Notes: generated by a model from the letters alone, not told the origin. A stretch of 64,000 nt of DNA from Acidobacteriota bacterium (GCA_020199905.1 JAIVJS010000011.1:1-64000); one strand, 5' to 3'; counted from the stretch's first letter, positions 17,220 through 27,979 are shown. Program-made: numbers and translations.

Positions 17220-20200
17220 TCAACCCATGACGACGCGAATCCGGTGCGCCTTGCCGTCGTCGACCAGAGGGATCTCGCGCGCGCCATTCGGCTGCACGGC
17301 GCCGTCGATCTCGACCGAAGCGATTCCCCGGGTCGCGCCGTTCGGGTTCCTGACGGAGAGCTCGTAGCGCGCGGAGTGGTACCGGAAAGCGATCTCGAAT
17401 CCCTCCCACGACCGCGGGATGCAGGGATCGAGGTGGAGCGAGGTCCCCCGCAAGCGGAACCCCAGGATCCATTCGACTCCCGCGCGATACATCCACCCGG
17501 CGGAGCCCGTGTACCAGGTCCATCCTCCCCGTCCGATGTGGGGAACCTCGTTGTAGACGTCGGCCGCGGCGACGTAGGGCTCCACCTTGTACCGGTGAAG
17601 GCCCGCGCGCGTCGAGGCGTGGTTGACGGGGTTCAGGATCGAGAAGAGCTCGGTGGCCTTGTCGCCTTCGCCGAGCGCCGCGAACGCGATGACGCACCAG
17701 AGCGCCGCGTGCGTGTACTGCCCCCCGTTCTCCCGCACGCCGGGGAGATACCCCTTGATGTAGCCCGGATCGACCGGCGCGCGGTCGAAGGGCGGCGTGA
17801 AGAGGAGGACGAGCCCGTCGCCGCGGCGCACCAGGTATTCCTCGACGGCGGCCATCGCCCGGCGCACGCGCTCGGGATCGCCGGCTCCCGAGATGGCAGC
17901 CCACGACTGCGCGATCGAATCGATCCGGCATTCCTCGCTCCCGGCGGACCCGACCGGCGTTCCGTCGTCGAAGTACGCCCGGCGGTACCAGTTGCCGTCC
18001 CAACCGGCGCCCTCGAGCGCCTCCTTGAGCTCCGCGACGCGCGCGCGCCAGCGCTGTGCCCGCTCCGTCTCGCCCCGCTTCTCCGCGATCGACGTGAACT
18101 CCCGGAGCGCCGTGTGGAGGAACCAGCCGAGCCAGATGCTCTCCCCCTTGCCGTGCTCTCCGATACGGTTCATCCCGTCGTTCCAGTCGCCCGTCCCCAT
18201 GAGCGGGAGCCCGCGCTCGCCGGCCGCGAGGCTCACGTCCAGAGCGCGCGCGCAATGCTCGTACAGCGTCGCGTCCTCCGACGAGATCTCCGGCTGGAAG
18301 AACCTCTCGGCTTCCCCGGGAGCCAGCGGGGCACCGTTGACGAACGGAAGGCGCTCGTCCAGGATCGCCCGGTCCTCGGTCACGTCGAGGTAATGGACGA
18401 CGCAGTACGGCAGCCAGATCCGGTCGTCCGAGATGCGCGTGCGAACGCCCTTTCCGGACGGGACGTGCCACCAGTGCTGGACGTCTCCCTCGGGGAACTG
18501 CCGCGAAGCCGCCCGGAGGATCTGCTCGCGCGTCAGGTCTCGCCGCGAGACCGTCAGAGCCAGCACGTCCTGGAGCTGGTCGCGGAAGCCGAACGCGCCC
18601 CCCGCCTGGTAGAACGCGGAACGGCCCCACACCCGGCAGGCGAGCGTCTGGTAGAGCAGCCAGCGATTCAGCATGAGGTCCATCGAGCGGTCAGGCGTCG
18701 TGACCCTGAGGGCGCCCAGGACGTCGTCCCACTGCCGCTCGACCGCCGCGAAGGCGGCTTCGATGCCGTCCGAGCGGAAACGCTGCACGAGCGAACGCGC
18801 GGCCGTCTCATTCGGGGCGTGCCCCAGGAGGAAAACGACCGCGGCCTTCTCTCCCGGGGCGAGACGGATCTTCGTCTGGAGCGCGGCGCACGGGTCGAAG
18901 CCCGCGCCGACGCGGCCGGACAACCGCGCGCCCCTGGCGAGGCCCGCCGCGGTCTCGAGACGCCCGTTGCGTCCGAGGAACTCCGTCCGGTCAGTCGTCC
19001 AGGCAGAGACCCCCGCCCCGAGGTCCGCGAAGGCCAGCCCCTGAAAATCCTCGTTCCAGGCGTTTCGCGCCAGCAGCGTTCCGGTCTTGCCGTCCCGCTC
19101 GGTGACGATGAAGGGCGCCATCGCGCTGCGCGAAGTCCCGAGGGTCCACTCCGCGTACGCGTTCACCGAAAGCACGCGCGTCTCGGAAGAGCGATTCTCC
19201 AGAGTGAGCCGCGAGATCTTGATGCTCTCCTCGACCGGCACGAACTGGAGGAGCTCGAGCTTCAGGCCAGACACGTCGTGTTCGAAGCGGCTGTATCCCT
19301 GACCGTGCCGGGCGACGTAGGGAGCGTCGTCGCGGACCGGCAACGCCGTCACGCCGAACACTTCGCTCGTTTCCTCATCGCGGATCAGGATCGCCTCGCC
19401 GGGGGGGTCGCTCACGGGATCGTTCGACCATGGCGTCAACTGGTTCTCGCGGCTGTTGCCCGCCCACGTGTAGCCGCTTCCCGAGTCCGAGACGAGGAAG
19501 CCGAAATTCGGATTCGCCACGACGTTGATCCAGGGGGCGGGAGTCCACTGCCGCTCGCCGAGGATCGTGACGTATTCGCGGCCGTCCTGATCGAACCCTC
19601 CGAGCCCGTTGAAGAACTCGAGCCCCTGCTGCGAAGGGGGCGTCTCCGCGGCGACCCGTCTCAAAGGCAGCGCCCGCGGGGCCGGAGGCGCCGGGGTCGC
19701 GCGCAGAAGACGCACGATCTGCTCTGAGAGGCTTCCGTGGCGGGAGAGCAGCACCACGCGCGCCGCCGTCAGGAGAAGATCTCTGTCTTCGTCGGTCAGG
19801 CGGTCGCCGCGAAGGACGAAGATCCCCCCGGTGTCTCCGGCGTCTCCCGACAGGCGCTGTCGCGTGCGGACCAGCGCCTCGAGCGCGCCCTGCAGATCCT
19901 CCCCGTAGGATGTGGCCTGCTCGTTGATGACCGCGAGATCGACGACCAGCCGCTTCAGGCGGAAGTATTCGTGGGCTCGAAGGAGCTGGCGGACGATGTC
20001 CTGGTCGTCCTCGCTGTCGATCCGAAGGAGAACGATCGGATGGTCTCCGGAAATCCCGTGGCGCCAGAGGCCGGACCTGCCTTTCCGGTTCCGCACGAGC
20101 AGTTCGCCCGGCGCCCGCAGGCTCGGGTCGAAGTAGACCAGCCGGGTCGCGAGCCTCTGGAACAGGTGCGCTTCGTCCGGCGTGATCGAGAGGTGCCGCA

Positions 20201-23200
20201 GCTGGATCTGCGCCTGCGTCCACGCGAGCATCGTGGTGCGGTCGAAGGCGGCGCCTTCCCGGTACTTGTCGACGAGGCCGATCGCCTCTTCGCGGCTGTC
20301 GGCCGCGAGGGTGACGTACTGGATGCGCGCCGTCTCGCCCGGACGGATGAGGACGCGACGCCGCAGCGAGAAGACGGGGTCGAGGACCGGGCCCGTGGTG
20401 TTCGAGAGAAGCCGGCCCGCTTCGAGCGACGCGGGGTTTCGGACCGTCCGCCCGCGGCCCAGAAACCGCGCCCGATCGGTCTCGTACTCGAGGGTGCCCA
20501 CCGTCTCTCCGTCGACGCGCGCGGCGTGCGCCGCCCAGATAGGCGCCTCGGAGGCCTCTCGCGGCCGCCGGTGCGCGAGCAGCGCCTCCGGGCCTGGGAG
20601 AAACTCGGTCTGGACGAACAGTTTCGAAAAAGCCGGATGCGAAGAATCGCCCGCCGGGGACGCCAGCGCGAGCTCGAGATAGGAGGTGACTTCGATCTCC
20701 CTCGCGCGAGTCCCGTAGTTGGTCAGGGAGAGCTGGCGCACTTCGGCATCGGCCTCCGGAGAGACGACGATCAGAAGAGCGGTCGCGATCGGACCGTCCC
20801 GGCGGTGAATCTCGACCCGGTCTTCGTAGAAAACGGCCTCGTAGGAGTCCGCTTCCACGCCCGAGGGTTGATACCCGGCGGACCAGACGCGAAGACTCTG
20901 CGTATCCCGGAGGAAGAAATACGTTCCCCAGTCGTCGCGTGTGACGTCCTCGCGCCACCGGGAGATGTCCCGGTCCTTCCAGCGGCTGTACCCCGACCCG
21001 GCCGCGGTCGTCATCACGCTGTAGCGGCCGTTCGAGAGGATGTGGCCGCGCGGGATCGGATCGTGCGGAGACCGGAACCGGCGGAGCACCGGCGGAACGA
21101 AGTCGCGGACGTGAAGAGGCGAGCGCACCTCTTCGGCTCGAGGGCGCGCGACAGCGACCGCGCGCGGCGTACGCTCCTGCAGGAGCATCTCCGTCGCCTG
21201 GACGGACGGCTCGGAGTGAAACCGCCGGCGCATGACGCCCTCGAGGAGGACGTTGGCGAGCGCGACGATCGTCATGCCCTGGTGGTGGGCCATGAAGGCG
21301 CGCACGATCGCGATCCGTTCTCCGGCGGGCAGCCGGGACGGCGTCGCGTCGAGCGACTCGTAGAAGCCGTACCGGCCGCGCGCTCCGATCTCCGCGAAGC
21401 GCCGGAAGTTCTTCGCCGCGGCCGACGGGTCGATCATCGCGGCGAGGCCGGTCGCGTACGGCGCGACGACGAGGTCTTCGGACAGGCCCCGCTTCAGCCC
21501 GAGTCCGCTGACGCCGAAGTTCGAGTACTGGTACGTGAAATCGAGATCGCGCGCGTTGTAGGCGGCCTCGGAGACGCCCCAGGGAACGCCACGCTCCTCT
21601 CCGAATCGGATCTGGCGCGCGACGACGAGCCGGCTCGTCTGGTCGAGCAGGCTCCCTCCTGGAACGTCGAGTACCAGGTCGGGCATCAGGTACTCGAACA
21701 TCGATCCGGACCACGAGATGAGCGCCGACCCCTTCCCGACGGGCGTGAGAGCACGGCCGAGGCGGTACCAGTGCGAGGCGGGCACGTCGCCGCGCGCGAT
21801 AGCCAGGAAGCTCGCCAGACGCGCTTCGGACGCGAGGAGGTCGTAGTACCCGGGGTCGAGCCGCCCGTCCGCGGCGCGGTAGCCGATCGAGAAGAGCTTG
21901 CGTTCGGGGTCGAAGAGGAAGCGGAAGTCCATCTCCTCGAGGTATCGCGAAGCGTCGCGCGCGGTATCGAGGAAGCTCTGGGCGAGCGCCCGCGCCGAGT
22001 CCGCGCACCTCTCGAGCGAAGAGATCCGGGAGACGAGCCGCGGAGAACGGTCGGTCAGCTCCCGCAGGGCGAGAGCCGCCGTCTCGTAGCGGTCTCCCGC
22101 GGCTGCCAGCGAGATCTCCTCCCGCTCGAGCTCCTCGAGAATCGCGCGCGCCGGCCCGCCGAGGTCGCCGGCGGGAGTCGCCCAGCCGAAGAGCGCCGTC
22201 GCGTCCCTGCGCGCGCTCGCGACCGTTCCGCGCGCCGCCCGCGCCCAGTCGACCGCCTCGTCTGAAACGGCGCCGGGCTCTTCGAGCGCGAGCGCCTGCG
22301 CGGTGTCGACGAGCGTGTCGGCGTGGCCCGCGAGCGCCTCCCCCCGGGCAAGCCACTCGGATGCCGTTTCCGGCGCCGGAGCGAGAAGGGAGGAGAGCTC
22401 CGCGACCGGCGACTCAAGCTGCCGGCGCGTCACGGCGCCCTCCCGCCGCGCCGTCAGTCCCTCCATGCTCTCCCTCAGGATGGCGACCGAGTCGCCCACG
22501 CCCAGGAGCCCCTCGGGCGACCACAGCGGCCGCTCCCGGCGGGAGAGGCAGGCCTGGCGCATCGCGATCAGGAACCCGGCGAGGTTGCCGCTATCCACCG
22601 TCGACACGTAGCGCGGCTCGAGCGGCGCCAGGCTCGCGACGTTGTACCAGTTGAAGAAATGCCCGCGGTGGCGTTCCAGCTTTTCGAGCGTCGCGAAGGC
22701 CTTCTGGAGTCTCTCGCCCATCTGGAGGCTCCCGATCCATTCGAAGTCCGCGGCGGCCGCGGTCGAGAGAAGGCCGAGGCCGATGTTGGTCGGAGACGTC
22801 CGGCGCGCGACCACGGGCGCGGGGATCTCCTGAAAATTGTCCGCCGGCAGAAAGTTCTCCTCCGGTCCGGCGAAGTCCTCGAAGTAACGCCACGTCCGGC
22901 GCGCGACGAGGCGGAGCGCCGCGGCGTCGACCGCGGAGAGCGGCGCTTCCTCGATCACGCGCGGGGGCAGGGAGACGGTGCGCGCGATCAGCGGAGACAG
23001 CGCCCAGAGAAGGCTGAACCCGAGGGCCCACGGCAGGGCGGACGGCGTCATCCACGGCGCGAGAAGGGCGGCCGCGGCGACCACGACGGCCCCCGACATC
23101 CGGCGGTAGAACCCCGACACCTTAAGGTCCAGAACGAGATCCGCTTTCGCCGCGGGCGTCCACTCGAGCAGGTGGCGGCGGGTCACAAGGAGTCGCACGA

Positions 23201-25934
23201 GCGTGCGGAGGATCGCGTCCGAGAACATCCACGCCTGGTGGGCTAGAAACGCCACCCGCAGCGCCGTCTGGCCGCCCCACTGAAGAACGTCGGCCCCCAG
23301 GCCGCGGAGAAAGCTGCGCTTGGCGATGCCGCGACGCCGCGGCATCAGCTCCGCGAGAAAGGCGAACACGCCGGGCAGCGCGATCGTCCCCAGAACGAAG
23401 GCCGCCCAAACGAGAGGCCGGGCGCCGGTCGCGAGCCAGCTCGTGATCAGCAGCGCCACGGCGGCGGGCGCGGACAGCGAACGGCGGAGGTTGTCGAGGA
23501 TCTTCCAGCGCGCGATCGAAGGGAGCGGATTCGGGACCCGCTTGCGCGCGGCGTCGGGAACGCGCGGCCGGAGCCAGGGAAGCAGCTGCCAGTCGCCGCG
23601 CGTCCACCGGTGCTGACGGGAAGCGGCCACCTCGTAGTGTCCGGGAAACTCTTCGAAGAGGAGGATGTCGGAAACGAGACCCGCGCGCGCGAAGAGCCCC
23701 TCGAAGAGATCGTGGGAGAGGAGGGCGTTTTCGGGGACCCGATTCGAAAGCGCCCGCTCGAAGGCGGCGACGTCGTAGATTCCCTTGCCGGTGTAGATCC
23801 CCTCTCCGAACAGGTCCTGGTAGACGTCGGAGACCGCGAACGCATAGGGGTCGATTCCGCGCGGGCCGGAAAAGAGGCGCTGATAGAGAGTCCCGGCTCC
23901 GACGGCCGGCAGCATCGGCGTGACGCCCGGCTGGAGGACCCCGTAGCCCTCGACGACGCGCCCCGTTCCGGGATCGAAGACCGGCTCGTTCAGCGGGTGA
24001 GCCATCGTCCCGGCGAGCCATGCGACGTCGTCCCGCGCCAGACGCGTGTCCGCGTCGAGCGTCACCACGTACCGAACGCGGTCCGGCGCCTGAACGGAGG
24101 CGCCGGCGGTCGGGAGAAACGTCGTGTCGCGGGCGCCGCTCAGGAGCCGATTCAGCTCGTGGAGCTTGCCGCGCTTTCTCTCCCAGCCCATCCAGACGCC
24201 CTCGGCGGGATTCCAGACGCGCTTGCGATGGAAGAGATAGAAGCGGGGCAGACCGCCCGGGCCCGGACCGTACTTCTCGTTCAGGTCGGTTATCGCGGAC
24301 ACGGCGGTCGCGAGCAGCGCTTCGTCTTCCTCGGCGGTTTCGGAGGAGGAGTCCTCCCAGTCGGAGAGCAGCGCGAAGAAGACCTCCCCCTCTCCGTTTC
24401 CGAGGTAGTGGACCTCGAGCCGTTCGATCGTTTCGAGAGTCTCCGACTCCCCGGTCAGGAGCACGGGCACGGCGACCAGGGTCCGGGCTTCGGGCGGCAC
24501 GCCGCGGAGATATTCGAGCTTCGGAAGGCGGCGCGGGCCGCGGCTCTCCGTGACGTCCCGGTTCACGACGGCGATCGCGAGCTCCGAAGCGGGCACGAGC
24601 GCGAGCAGCGCGAGGAGCCAGAGAAGGGGGACCGGAGCGGGGCCGTTCGCCGTGAGCAGAAGGGGAAGAGCGGTCATCGCGGCGGTGAGCGCGAGGATGC
24701 TTCCCAGGTATCCGGGCGTCGCCCACCGGACGAACGCGCGCCGGATTCTCTGGGCGAGAGGCACGCGGCAGGCGAGCTCCTTCTCGAAGGCCTCGCGGCC
24801 CGACGAGATGAGGAAGTGCCCTGGGTCGCGAAAGCGGCCCGGAACCCCGGGGTCCGTCGCTTCCCGGGCATGCGCGGCGGCGCGCCGCGCGACCTGTGTC
24901 TCGGAGAATTCGCTCGTCTTCGCGAGCTCTTCGACGGCGTGCCGGTACCGGTCGCGGGTCGCAAAATCCATCTCGGCGACGCGGGTTCCCTCCTGGAGCG
25001 CCGCCTCCACGACACTGACGCTCTCGAAGAACGCGTTCCAGTCGACGGCGGACAAAAGCCGCATCGTCGTGATCACGTTGCGGACGCTGACGTGCGTAGC
25101 GACCTGGGCCTGCTGCTCCAGCCGCACGAGCTCATCCGCGTTCAGTCCCTCGGACGACAACCGCTTGTCGAGCCACTGGAGCGCGGGAGTCACGGCCGGG
25201 TCCTGTTCCCTGAGGCGCCCGAGGAGCCGCACGGCAAACTCACGCCGCAGAGGGACGCGGTCGAGAGCCGCGAGGCGCGACGCCGCGCTCGGGCCCGCGG
25301 CGGGAGCGGCGCCCCCGAGGAGGAACACGTCGGCGAGGATGTCGGCCTTCTCCCTCGCGCCGTGGCGCTCGTCCATCTCCTCGATCAGGCGGCGGAGGTT
25401 CTCGACCAGCACCAGTCGGAGCGAGATCGCGAGCGCCCAGAGCTCGCCGATCTTCAGGGTCTGGACCCGCTGGTAGGCGGCGATGAACCGCCGGAGGGTT
25501 TCAATCTCGAAATAGCTGTCCGTGTGCGCGACAAACGCCCACGCGATGGTGTTCACGCGCGGAAACCCGGCGAACGGGCCGGACCCGAGCTTCGGCAGCT
25601 CCGCATAGAACCCCGACGGCAGGTCCTGGCGGATCTCCCGGATCTGCTCTTCGACGAGGTGGAAGTTGTCGACCAGCCATTCGGCCGCGGGCGTGATCCC
25701 GCCCTCCCGCCGCATCGAGTCCGCGATGGACCGATAGGAGGTCAGGAGGACGCGGCTGTTTTCCTCCAGCCGTTTCAGGACGCCGCGTCCCCGGCGCTTC
25801 CCCGGCAGAACGGAATGCGATGCCGCGAGCGCCTCGGCGAACTGCTCCAGCCTTTCGGTCGAGAAGATCTCGGCGCGGATCGGCGCGGCCGAGTCCGGAG
25901 ACAGGACGGCGACCTCTTTTCCCGGAGCGATCAT
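17220..25934 (-). CDS. ndvB: Cyclic beta-1,2-glucan synthase (NdvB/ChvB/Cgs type)
   Basis: A 2904-residue inner-membrane enzyme that builds and cyclises periplasmic beta-1,2-glucan from UDP-glucose. An N-terminal helical region is followed by membrane helices (near 410-445) and a family-84-type glycosyltransferase with DADTRL near residue 627 and HRWTRGDWQ near 775. More helices follow, then a glycoamylase-like domain (around 1450-1620). Two beta-sandwich regions precede the C-terminal GH94-like phosphorylase domain with GTGDWNDGMNRIG (near 2580), which sets chain length in Brucella Cgs. The length matches NdvB (about 2800-2900). I chose ATG 25934; the frame stays open for 139 more codons upstream, but these are low-complexity. 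TAGAAT at 26015-26020 is a possible -10. Confidence 0.93.
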   Translation of the reverse strand: MIAPGKEVAVLSPDSAAPIRAEIFSTERLEQFAEALAASHSVLPGKRRGRGVLKRLEENSRVLLTSYRSIADSMRREGGITPAAEWLVDNFHLVEEQIREIRQDLPSGFYAELPKLGSGPFAGFPRVNTIAWAFVAHTDSYFEIETLRRFIAAYQRVQTLKIGELWALAISLRLVLVENLRRLIEEMDERHGAREKADILADVFLLGGAAPAAGPSAASRLAALDRVPLRREFAVRLLGRLREQDPAVTPALQWLDKRLSSEGLNADELVRLEQQAQVATHVSVRNVITTMRLLSAVDWNAFFESVSVVEAALQEGTRVAEMDFATRDRYRHAVEELAKTSEFSETQVARRAAAHAREATDPGVPGRFRDPGHFLISSGREAFEKELACRVPLAQRIRRAFVRWATPGYLGSILALTAAMTALPLLLTANGPAPVPLLWLLALLALVPASELAIAVVNRDVTESRGPRRLPKLEYLRGVPPEARTLVAVPVLLTGESETLETIERLEVHYLGNGEGEVFFALLSDWEDSSSETAEEDEALLATAVSAITDLNEKYGPGPGGLPRFYLFHRKRVWNPAEGVWMGWERKRGKLHELNRLLSGARDTTFLPTAGASVQAPDRVRYVVTLDADTRLARDDVAWLAGTMAHPLNEPVFDPGTGRVVEGYGVLQPGVTPMLPAVGAGTLYQRLFSGPRGIDPYAFAVSDVYQDLFGEGIYTGKGIYDVAAFERALSNRVPENALLSHDLFEGLFARAGLVSDILLFEEFPGHYEVAASRQHRWTRGDWQLLPWLRPRVPDAARKRVPNPLPSIARWKILDNLRRSLSAPAAVALLITSWLATGARPLVWAAFVLGTIALPGVFAFLAELMPRRRGIAKRSFLRGLGADVLQWGGQTALRVAFLAHQAWMFSDAILRTLVRLLVTRRHLLEWTPAAKADLVLDLKVSGFYRRMSGAVVVAAAALLAPWMTPSALPWALGFSLLWALSPLIARTVSLPPRVIEEAPLSAVDAAALRLVARRTWRYFEDFAGPEENFLPADNFQEIPAPVVARRTSPTNIGLGLLSTAAAADFEWIGSLQMGERLQKAFATLEKLERHRGHFFNWYNVASLAPLEPRYVSTVDSGNLAGFLIAMRQACLSRRERPLWSPEGLLGVGDSVAILRESMEGLTARREGAVTRRQLESPVAELSSLLAPAPETASEWLARGEALAGHADTLVDTAQALALEEPGAVSDEAVDWARAARGTVASARRDATALFGWATPAGDLGGPARAILEELEREEISLAAAGDRYETAALALRELTDRSPRLVSRISSLERCADSARALAQSFLDTARDASRYLEEMDFRFLFDPERKLFSIGYRAADGRLDPGYYDLLASEARLASFLAIARGDVPASHWYRLGRALTPVGKGSALISWSGSMFEYLMPDLVLDVPGGSLLDQTSRLVVARQIRFGEERGVPWGVSEAAYNARDLDFTYQYSNFGVSGLGLKRGLSEDLVVAPYATGLAAMIDPSAAAKNFRRFAEIGARGRYGFYESLDATPSRLPAGERIAIVRAFMAHHQGMTIVALANVLLEGVMRRRFHSEPSVQATEMLLQERTPRAVAVARPRAEEVRSPLHVRDFVPPVLRRFRSPHDPIPRGHILSNGRYSVMTTAAGSGYSRWKDRDISRWREDVTRDDWGTYFFLRDTQSLRVWSAGYQPSGVEADSYEAVFYEDRVEIHRRDGPIATALLIVVSPEADAEVRQLSLTNYGTRAREIEVTSYLELALASPAGDSSHPAFSKLFVQTEFLPGPEALLAHRRPREASEAPIWAAHAARVDGETVGTLEYETDRARFLGRGRTVRNPASLEAGRLLSNTTGPVLDPVFSLRRRVLIRPGETARIQYVTLAADSREEAIGLVDKYREGAAFDRTTMLAWTQAQIQLRHLSITPDEAHLFQRLATRLVYFDPSLRAPGELLVRNRKGRSGLWRHGISGDHPIVLLRIDSEDDQDIVRQLLRAHEYFRLKRLVVDLAVINEQATSYGEDLQGALEALVRTRQRLSGDAGDTGGIFVLRGDRLTDEDRDLLLTAARVVLLSRHGSLSEQIVRLLRATPAPPAPRALPLRRVAAETPPSQQGLEFFNGLGGFDQDGREYVTILGERQWTPAPWINVVANPNFGFLVSDSGSGYTWAGNSRENQLTPWSNDPVSDPPGEAILIRDEETSEVFGVTALPVRDDAPYVARHGQGYSRFEHDVSGLKLELLQFVPVEESIKISRLTLENRSSETRVLSVNAYAEWTLGTSRSAMAPFIVTERDGKTGTLLARNAWNEDFQGLAFADLGAGVSAWTTDRTEFLGRNGRLETAAGLARGARLSGRVGAGFDPCAALQTKIRLAPGEKAAVVFLLGHAPNETAARSLVQRFRSDGIEAAFAAVERQWDDVLGALRVTTPDRSMDLMLNRWLLYQTLACRVWGRSAFYQAGGAFGFRDQLQDVLALTVSRRDLTREQILRAASRQFPEGDVQHWWHVPSGKGVRTRISDDRIWLPYCVVHYLDVTEDRAILDERLPFVNGAPLAPGEAERFFQPEISSEDATLYEHCARALDVSLAAGERGLPLMGTGDWNDGMNRIGEHGKGESIWLGWFLHTALREFTSIAEKRGETERAQRWRARVAELKEALEGAGWDGNWYRRAYFDDGTPVGSAGSEECRIDSIAQSWAAISGAGDPERVRRAMAAVEEYLVRRGDGLVLLFTPPFDRAPVDPGYIKGYLPGVRENGGQYTHAALWCVIAFAALGEGDKATELFSILNPVNHASTRAGLHRYKVEPYVAAADVYNEVPHIGRGGWTWYTGSAGWMYRAGVEWILGFRLRGTSLHLDPCIPRSWEGFEIAFRYHSARYELSVRNPNGATRGIASVEIDGAVQPNGAREIPLVDDGKAHRIRVVMG

Positions 25935-26199
25935 GGGACCGATTCCCCGTCGAGAGGCCTCAGGATCTCGGTGAGGCCGAGGCGGGAGCCCGATGGAAAA
26001 GGCCAAGATGGGGATTCTATTCCGGCGGCGAGAGGTCGCGTTTGGAACGCGGCGGCCTTCGATGAACGATTCCGCGAGCCAGCTCCCCACACCCCAGCCC
26101 CTCTCCCCGCGCGTGGCGAGGGAGCAAAGGGGGCCGGCCGATCCCTGGCAGCTCGAACCAGACCACCGCCCGGGCATTGTTCTTGCGGGCTCGGCCGTC
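25935..26199. other. Divergent intergenic region between ndvB and the L,D-transpeptidase gene
   Basis: 265 nt with no supported gene. It must hold both promoters; TAGAAT (26015-26020, leftward) is the best -10-like hexamer for ndvB. A G/C-rich imperfect palindrome (CTCTCCCCGC... ...GCGAGGGAG, about 26097-26123) resembles two others at 28706-28836 and one at the right edge. Confidence 0.45.
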
Positions 26200-27228
26200 A
26201 TGACACACACAGCCCGGGCCCTCCTCTGTCTCTTCGTTGCCGTCGGAGCGATTCCCGCGTCGGCGAGCCCGCGCCGCGCGCCGGCTCGAAAGCCGCGGGC
26301 CTCGCGGCCGCCGAAAACCGCAACCGTTCGGCTCGACGCCGCCACCGTCAACGATCCCGCGCTGGCCGCGCCGGTGCGCCCGGGATCGGGCGGCGGCGCC
26401 GTCCTGCGGGCGCAGGTGCTTCTGGCGCGAGCCCACTTCTCTCCGGGGGAAATCGACGCGAAGTACGGGAGCAGCCTGAAAAAAGCGATCGCCGCTTTTC
26501 AGAAAGCGAAGAGCCTCCCGGAAACCGGCGAAGTGGACGCGGCGACCTGGGCCGTACTCAACTCCGACACGGCGCCCGCGCTCGTGCAGGCGCCGATCTC
26601 GCCCGAAGACGTGGCCGGCCCGTTTCTGCCGATTCCCCGGGACATGGCGGAGAAGGCGCAGCTGCCCGCCATGAATTACTCCTCTCCGCTCGAGGGTCTC
26701 GCGGAGAAATACCACGCGAGCCCGAGCCTGCTGAAAGCGTTGAACCCGGGCGCGACATTCGACCAGGCCGGGCAGACACTGACCGTGCCTGGAGTGGCCG
26801 TTCCGCTCCCCGGCCGAGCCGCGCGCATCCGCGTCTCGAAAAACGAGCGATCCGTGACCGCCTACGACGACCAGGGAAACGCGCTCGCCTGGTACCCTGC
26901 CACGATCGGAAGCGAGCACGACCCCCTGCCGCTCGGGGAGTGGAAGATCCGGGGCGTGTCCCGGAACCCGCGCTTTCGCTACAACCCGGACCTCTTCTGG
27001 GACGCGCGGCCCGGGGAGGGGAAGGAGTGGATTCCGGCCGGACCCAACAACCCGGTCGGAGTCGCCTGGATCGACCTGTCCAAGCCTCACTATGGAATCC
27101 ACGGGACGCCGGAGCCTGCGAACGTGGGCAAGACCGAGTCGCACGGGTGCATCCGGCTGACGAACTGGGACGTGTGGGAGCTGCAGCAGATGGTTTCGCC
27201 GGGCACGCCCGCTCTCCTCGAGGAGTGA
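26200..27228 (+). CDS. L,D-transpeptidase (YkuD) with peptidoglycan-binding and LysM-like domains
   Basis: A 342-residue exported peptidoglycan cross-linking enzyme. After a signal peptide (1-24, ending PASASP) and a basic linker comes a peptidoglycan-binding-1 domain (about 60-120: VLLARAHFSPGEIDAKYG, then AIAAFQKAKSLPETGEVDAATW). A LysM-like segment follows (about 160-200: LAEKYHASPSLLKALNPG). The YkuD catalytic domain (about 205-340) holds IHGTPEP and the catalytic ESHGCIRLTNWD, with the nucleophilic Cys. It should make 3-3 cross-links or attach proteins. The frame is open 69 codons upstream, but only ATG 26200 gives a signal peptide. The M23 peptidase gene follows within 3 nt. Confidence 0.92.
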   Translation: MTHTARALLCLFVAVGAIPASASPRRAPARKPRASRPPKTATVRLDAATVNDPALAAPVRPGSGGGAVLRAQVLLARAHFSPGEIDAKYGSSLKKAIAAFQKAKSLPETGEVDAATWAVLNSDTAPALVQAPISPEDVAGPFLPIPRDMAEKAQLPAMNYSSPLEGLAEKYHASPSLLKALNPGATFDQAGQTLTVPGVAVPLPGRAARIRVSKNERSVTAYDDQGNALAWYPATIGSEHDPLPLGEWKIRGVSRNPRFRYNPDLFWDARPGEGKEWIPAGPNNPVGVAWIDLSKPHYGIHGTPEPANVGKTESHGCIRLTNWDVWELQQMVSPGTPALLEE

Positions 27229-27230
27229 CG

Positions 27231-27977
27231 GTGCGCGCTCGAGGGGCGCTGCTCTTTGTCGCCGGATTCCTCGCCGGAGCGCTGGCGTTCTACTCCGTCG
27301 CGTGGAGAACGGGAGCGCTCGCGCCGGGACACTGGCTTTCGCGAACCAGCCGCGACGTTTCCAGTTCCGCCGGCGAGAGCCCTGCGCCGTCGGCGCCGGC
27401 GCCTCTTCCGACGATTCCGTTTCCCACGCCCACCGCTCACGCGGCCGCCGGAGCCGCCGCCGCTCCCCTCGCGGCGCCGCTGGAGACTCCGCGGCCCTCT
27501 TCGCCGCTGGCGGGAGCCCTCGCGATCTCGGACATGGGCCGGCTTCTCCTGCCGGTGCACGGAGCCCGGATTGCCGCCTTGAAGGACAATTTCTTGGAGA
27601 CGCGAAGCAACGGGTCCCGGCCGCACGACGCGATCGATATCCTCGCTCCGCGCGGCACGCCGGTGCTCGCGGCGGCCACCGGAACGGTCGCCAAGCTCTT
27701 CACGAGCCAGCAGGGGGGGCTGACGGTCTACCAGTTCGACCCCACCGGCACCTGGGCGTACTACTACGCCCACCTCGACCGCTACGCGCCGGGGCTGGCG
27801 GAAGGAGTGACTCTCTCGCGGGGCGAACGCGTCGGCGACGTGGGATCGACGGGCAACGCGTCCCCGGAGGCGCCCCACCTTCATTTCGCGATCTTCCGCC
27901 TGGGCCCCGAAAAACACTGGTGGAAGGGGGAGCCCGTGAATCCCTACCCCCTGCTGCTGAAAGGCGAGGAGAGGTAG
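27231..27977 (+). CDS. Membrane-anchored M23 (LytM-type) peptidase
   Basis: A 248-residue protein with an N-terminal membrane anchor (about 5-22), an Ala/Pro-rich linker to about residue 90, and an M23 domain. The zinc-site motifs are SRPHDAIDI (HxxxD) and the terminal HLHFAIF (HxH). These suggest an active endopeptidase or amidase cutting peptidoglycan cross-links. GTG 27231 is 5 nt after GAGGAG; GTG 27225, overlapping the preceding stop, is an alternative. It is coupled to the L,D-transpeptidase, so the pair probably remodels the wall together. A much longer frame containing it is an artefact of high GC content. Confidence 0.88.
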   Translation: MRARGALLFVAGFLAGALAFYSVAWRTGALAPGHWLSRTSRDVSSSAGESPAPSAPAPLPTIPFPTPTAHAAAGAAAAPLAAPLETPRPSSPLAGALAISDMGRLLLPVHGARIAALKDNFLETRSNGSRPHDAIDILAPRGTPVLAAATGTVAKLFTSQQGGLTVYQFDPTGTWAYYYAHLDRYAPGLAEGVTLSRGERVGDVGSTGNASPEAPHLHFAIFRLGPEKHWWKGEPVNPYPLLLKGEER

Positions 27978-27979
27978 AA

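Noticed and set aside
23610-27977. A 1455-codon rightward frame antisense to ndvB
   Set aside because: Its first 1200 codons lie opposite the conserved glucan synthase and are Arg/Gly/Asp-rich. Only the last 248 codons, the M23 peptidase, are real.
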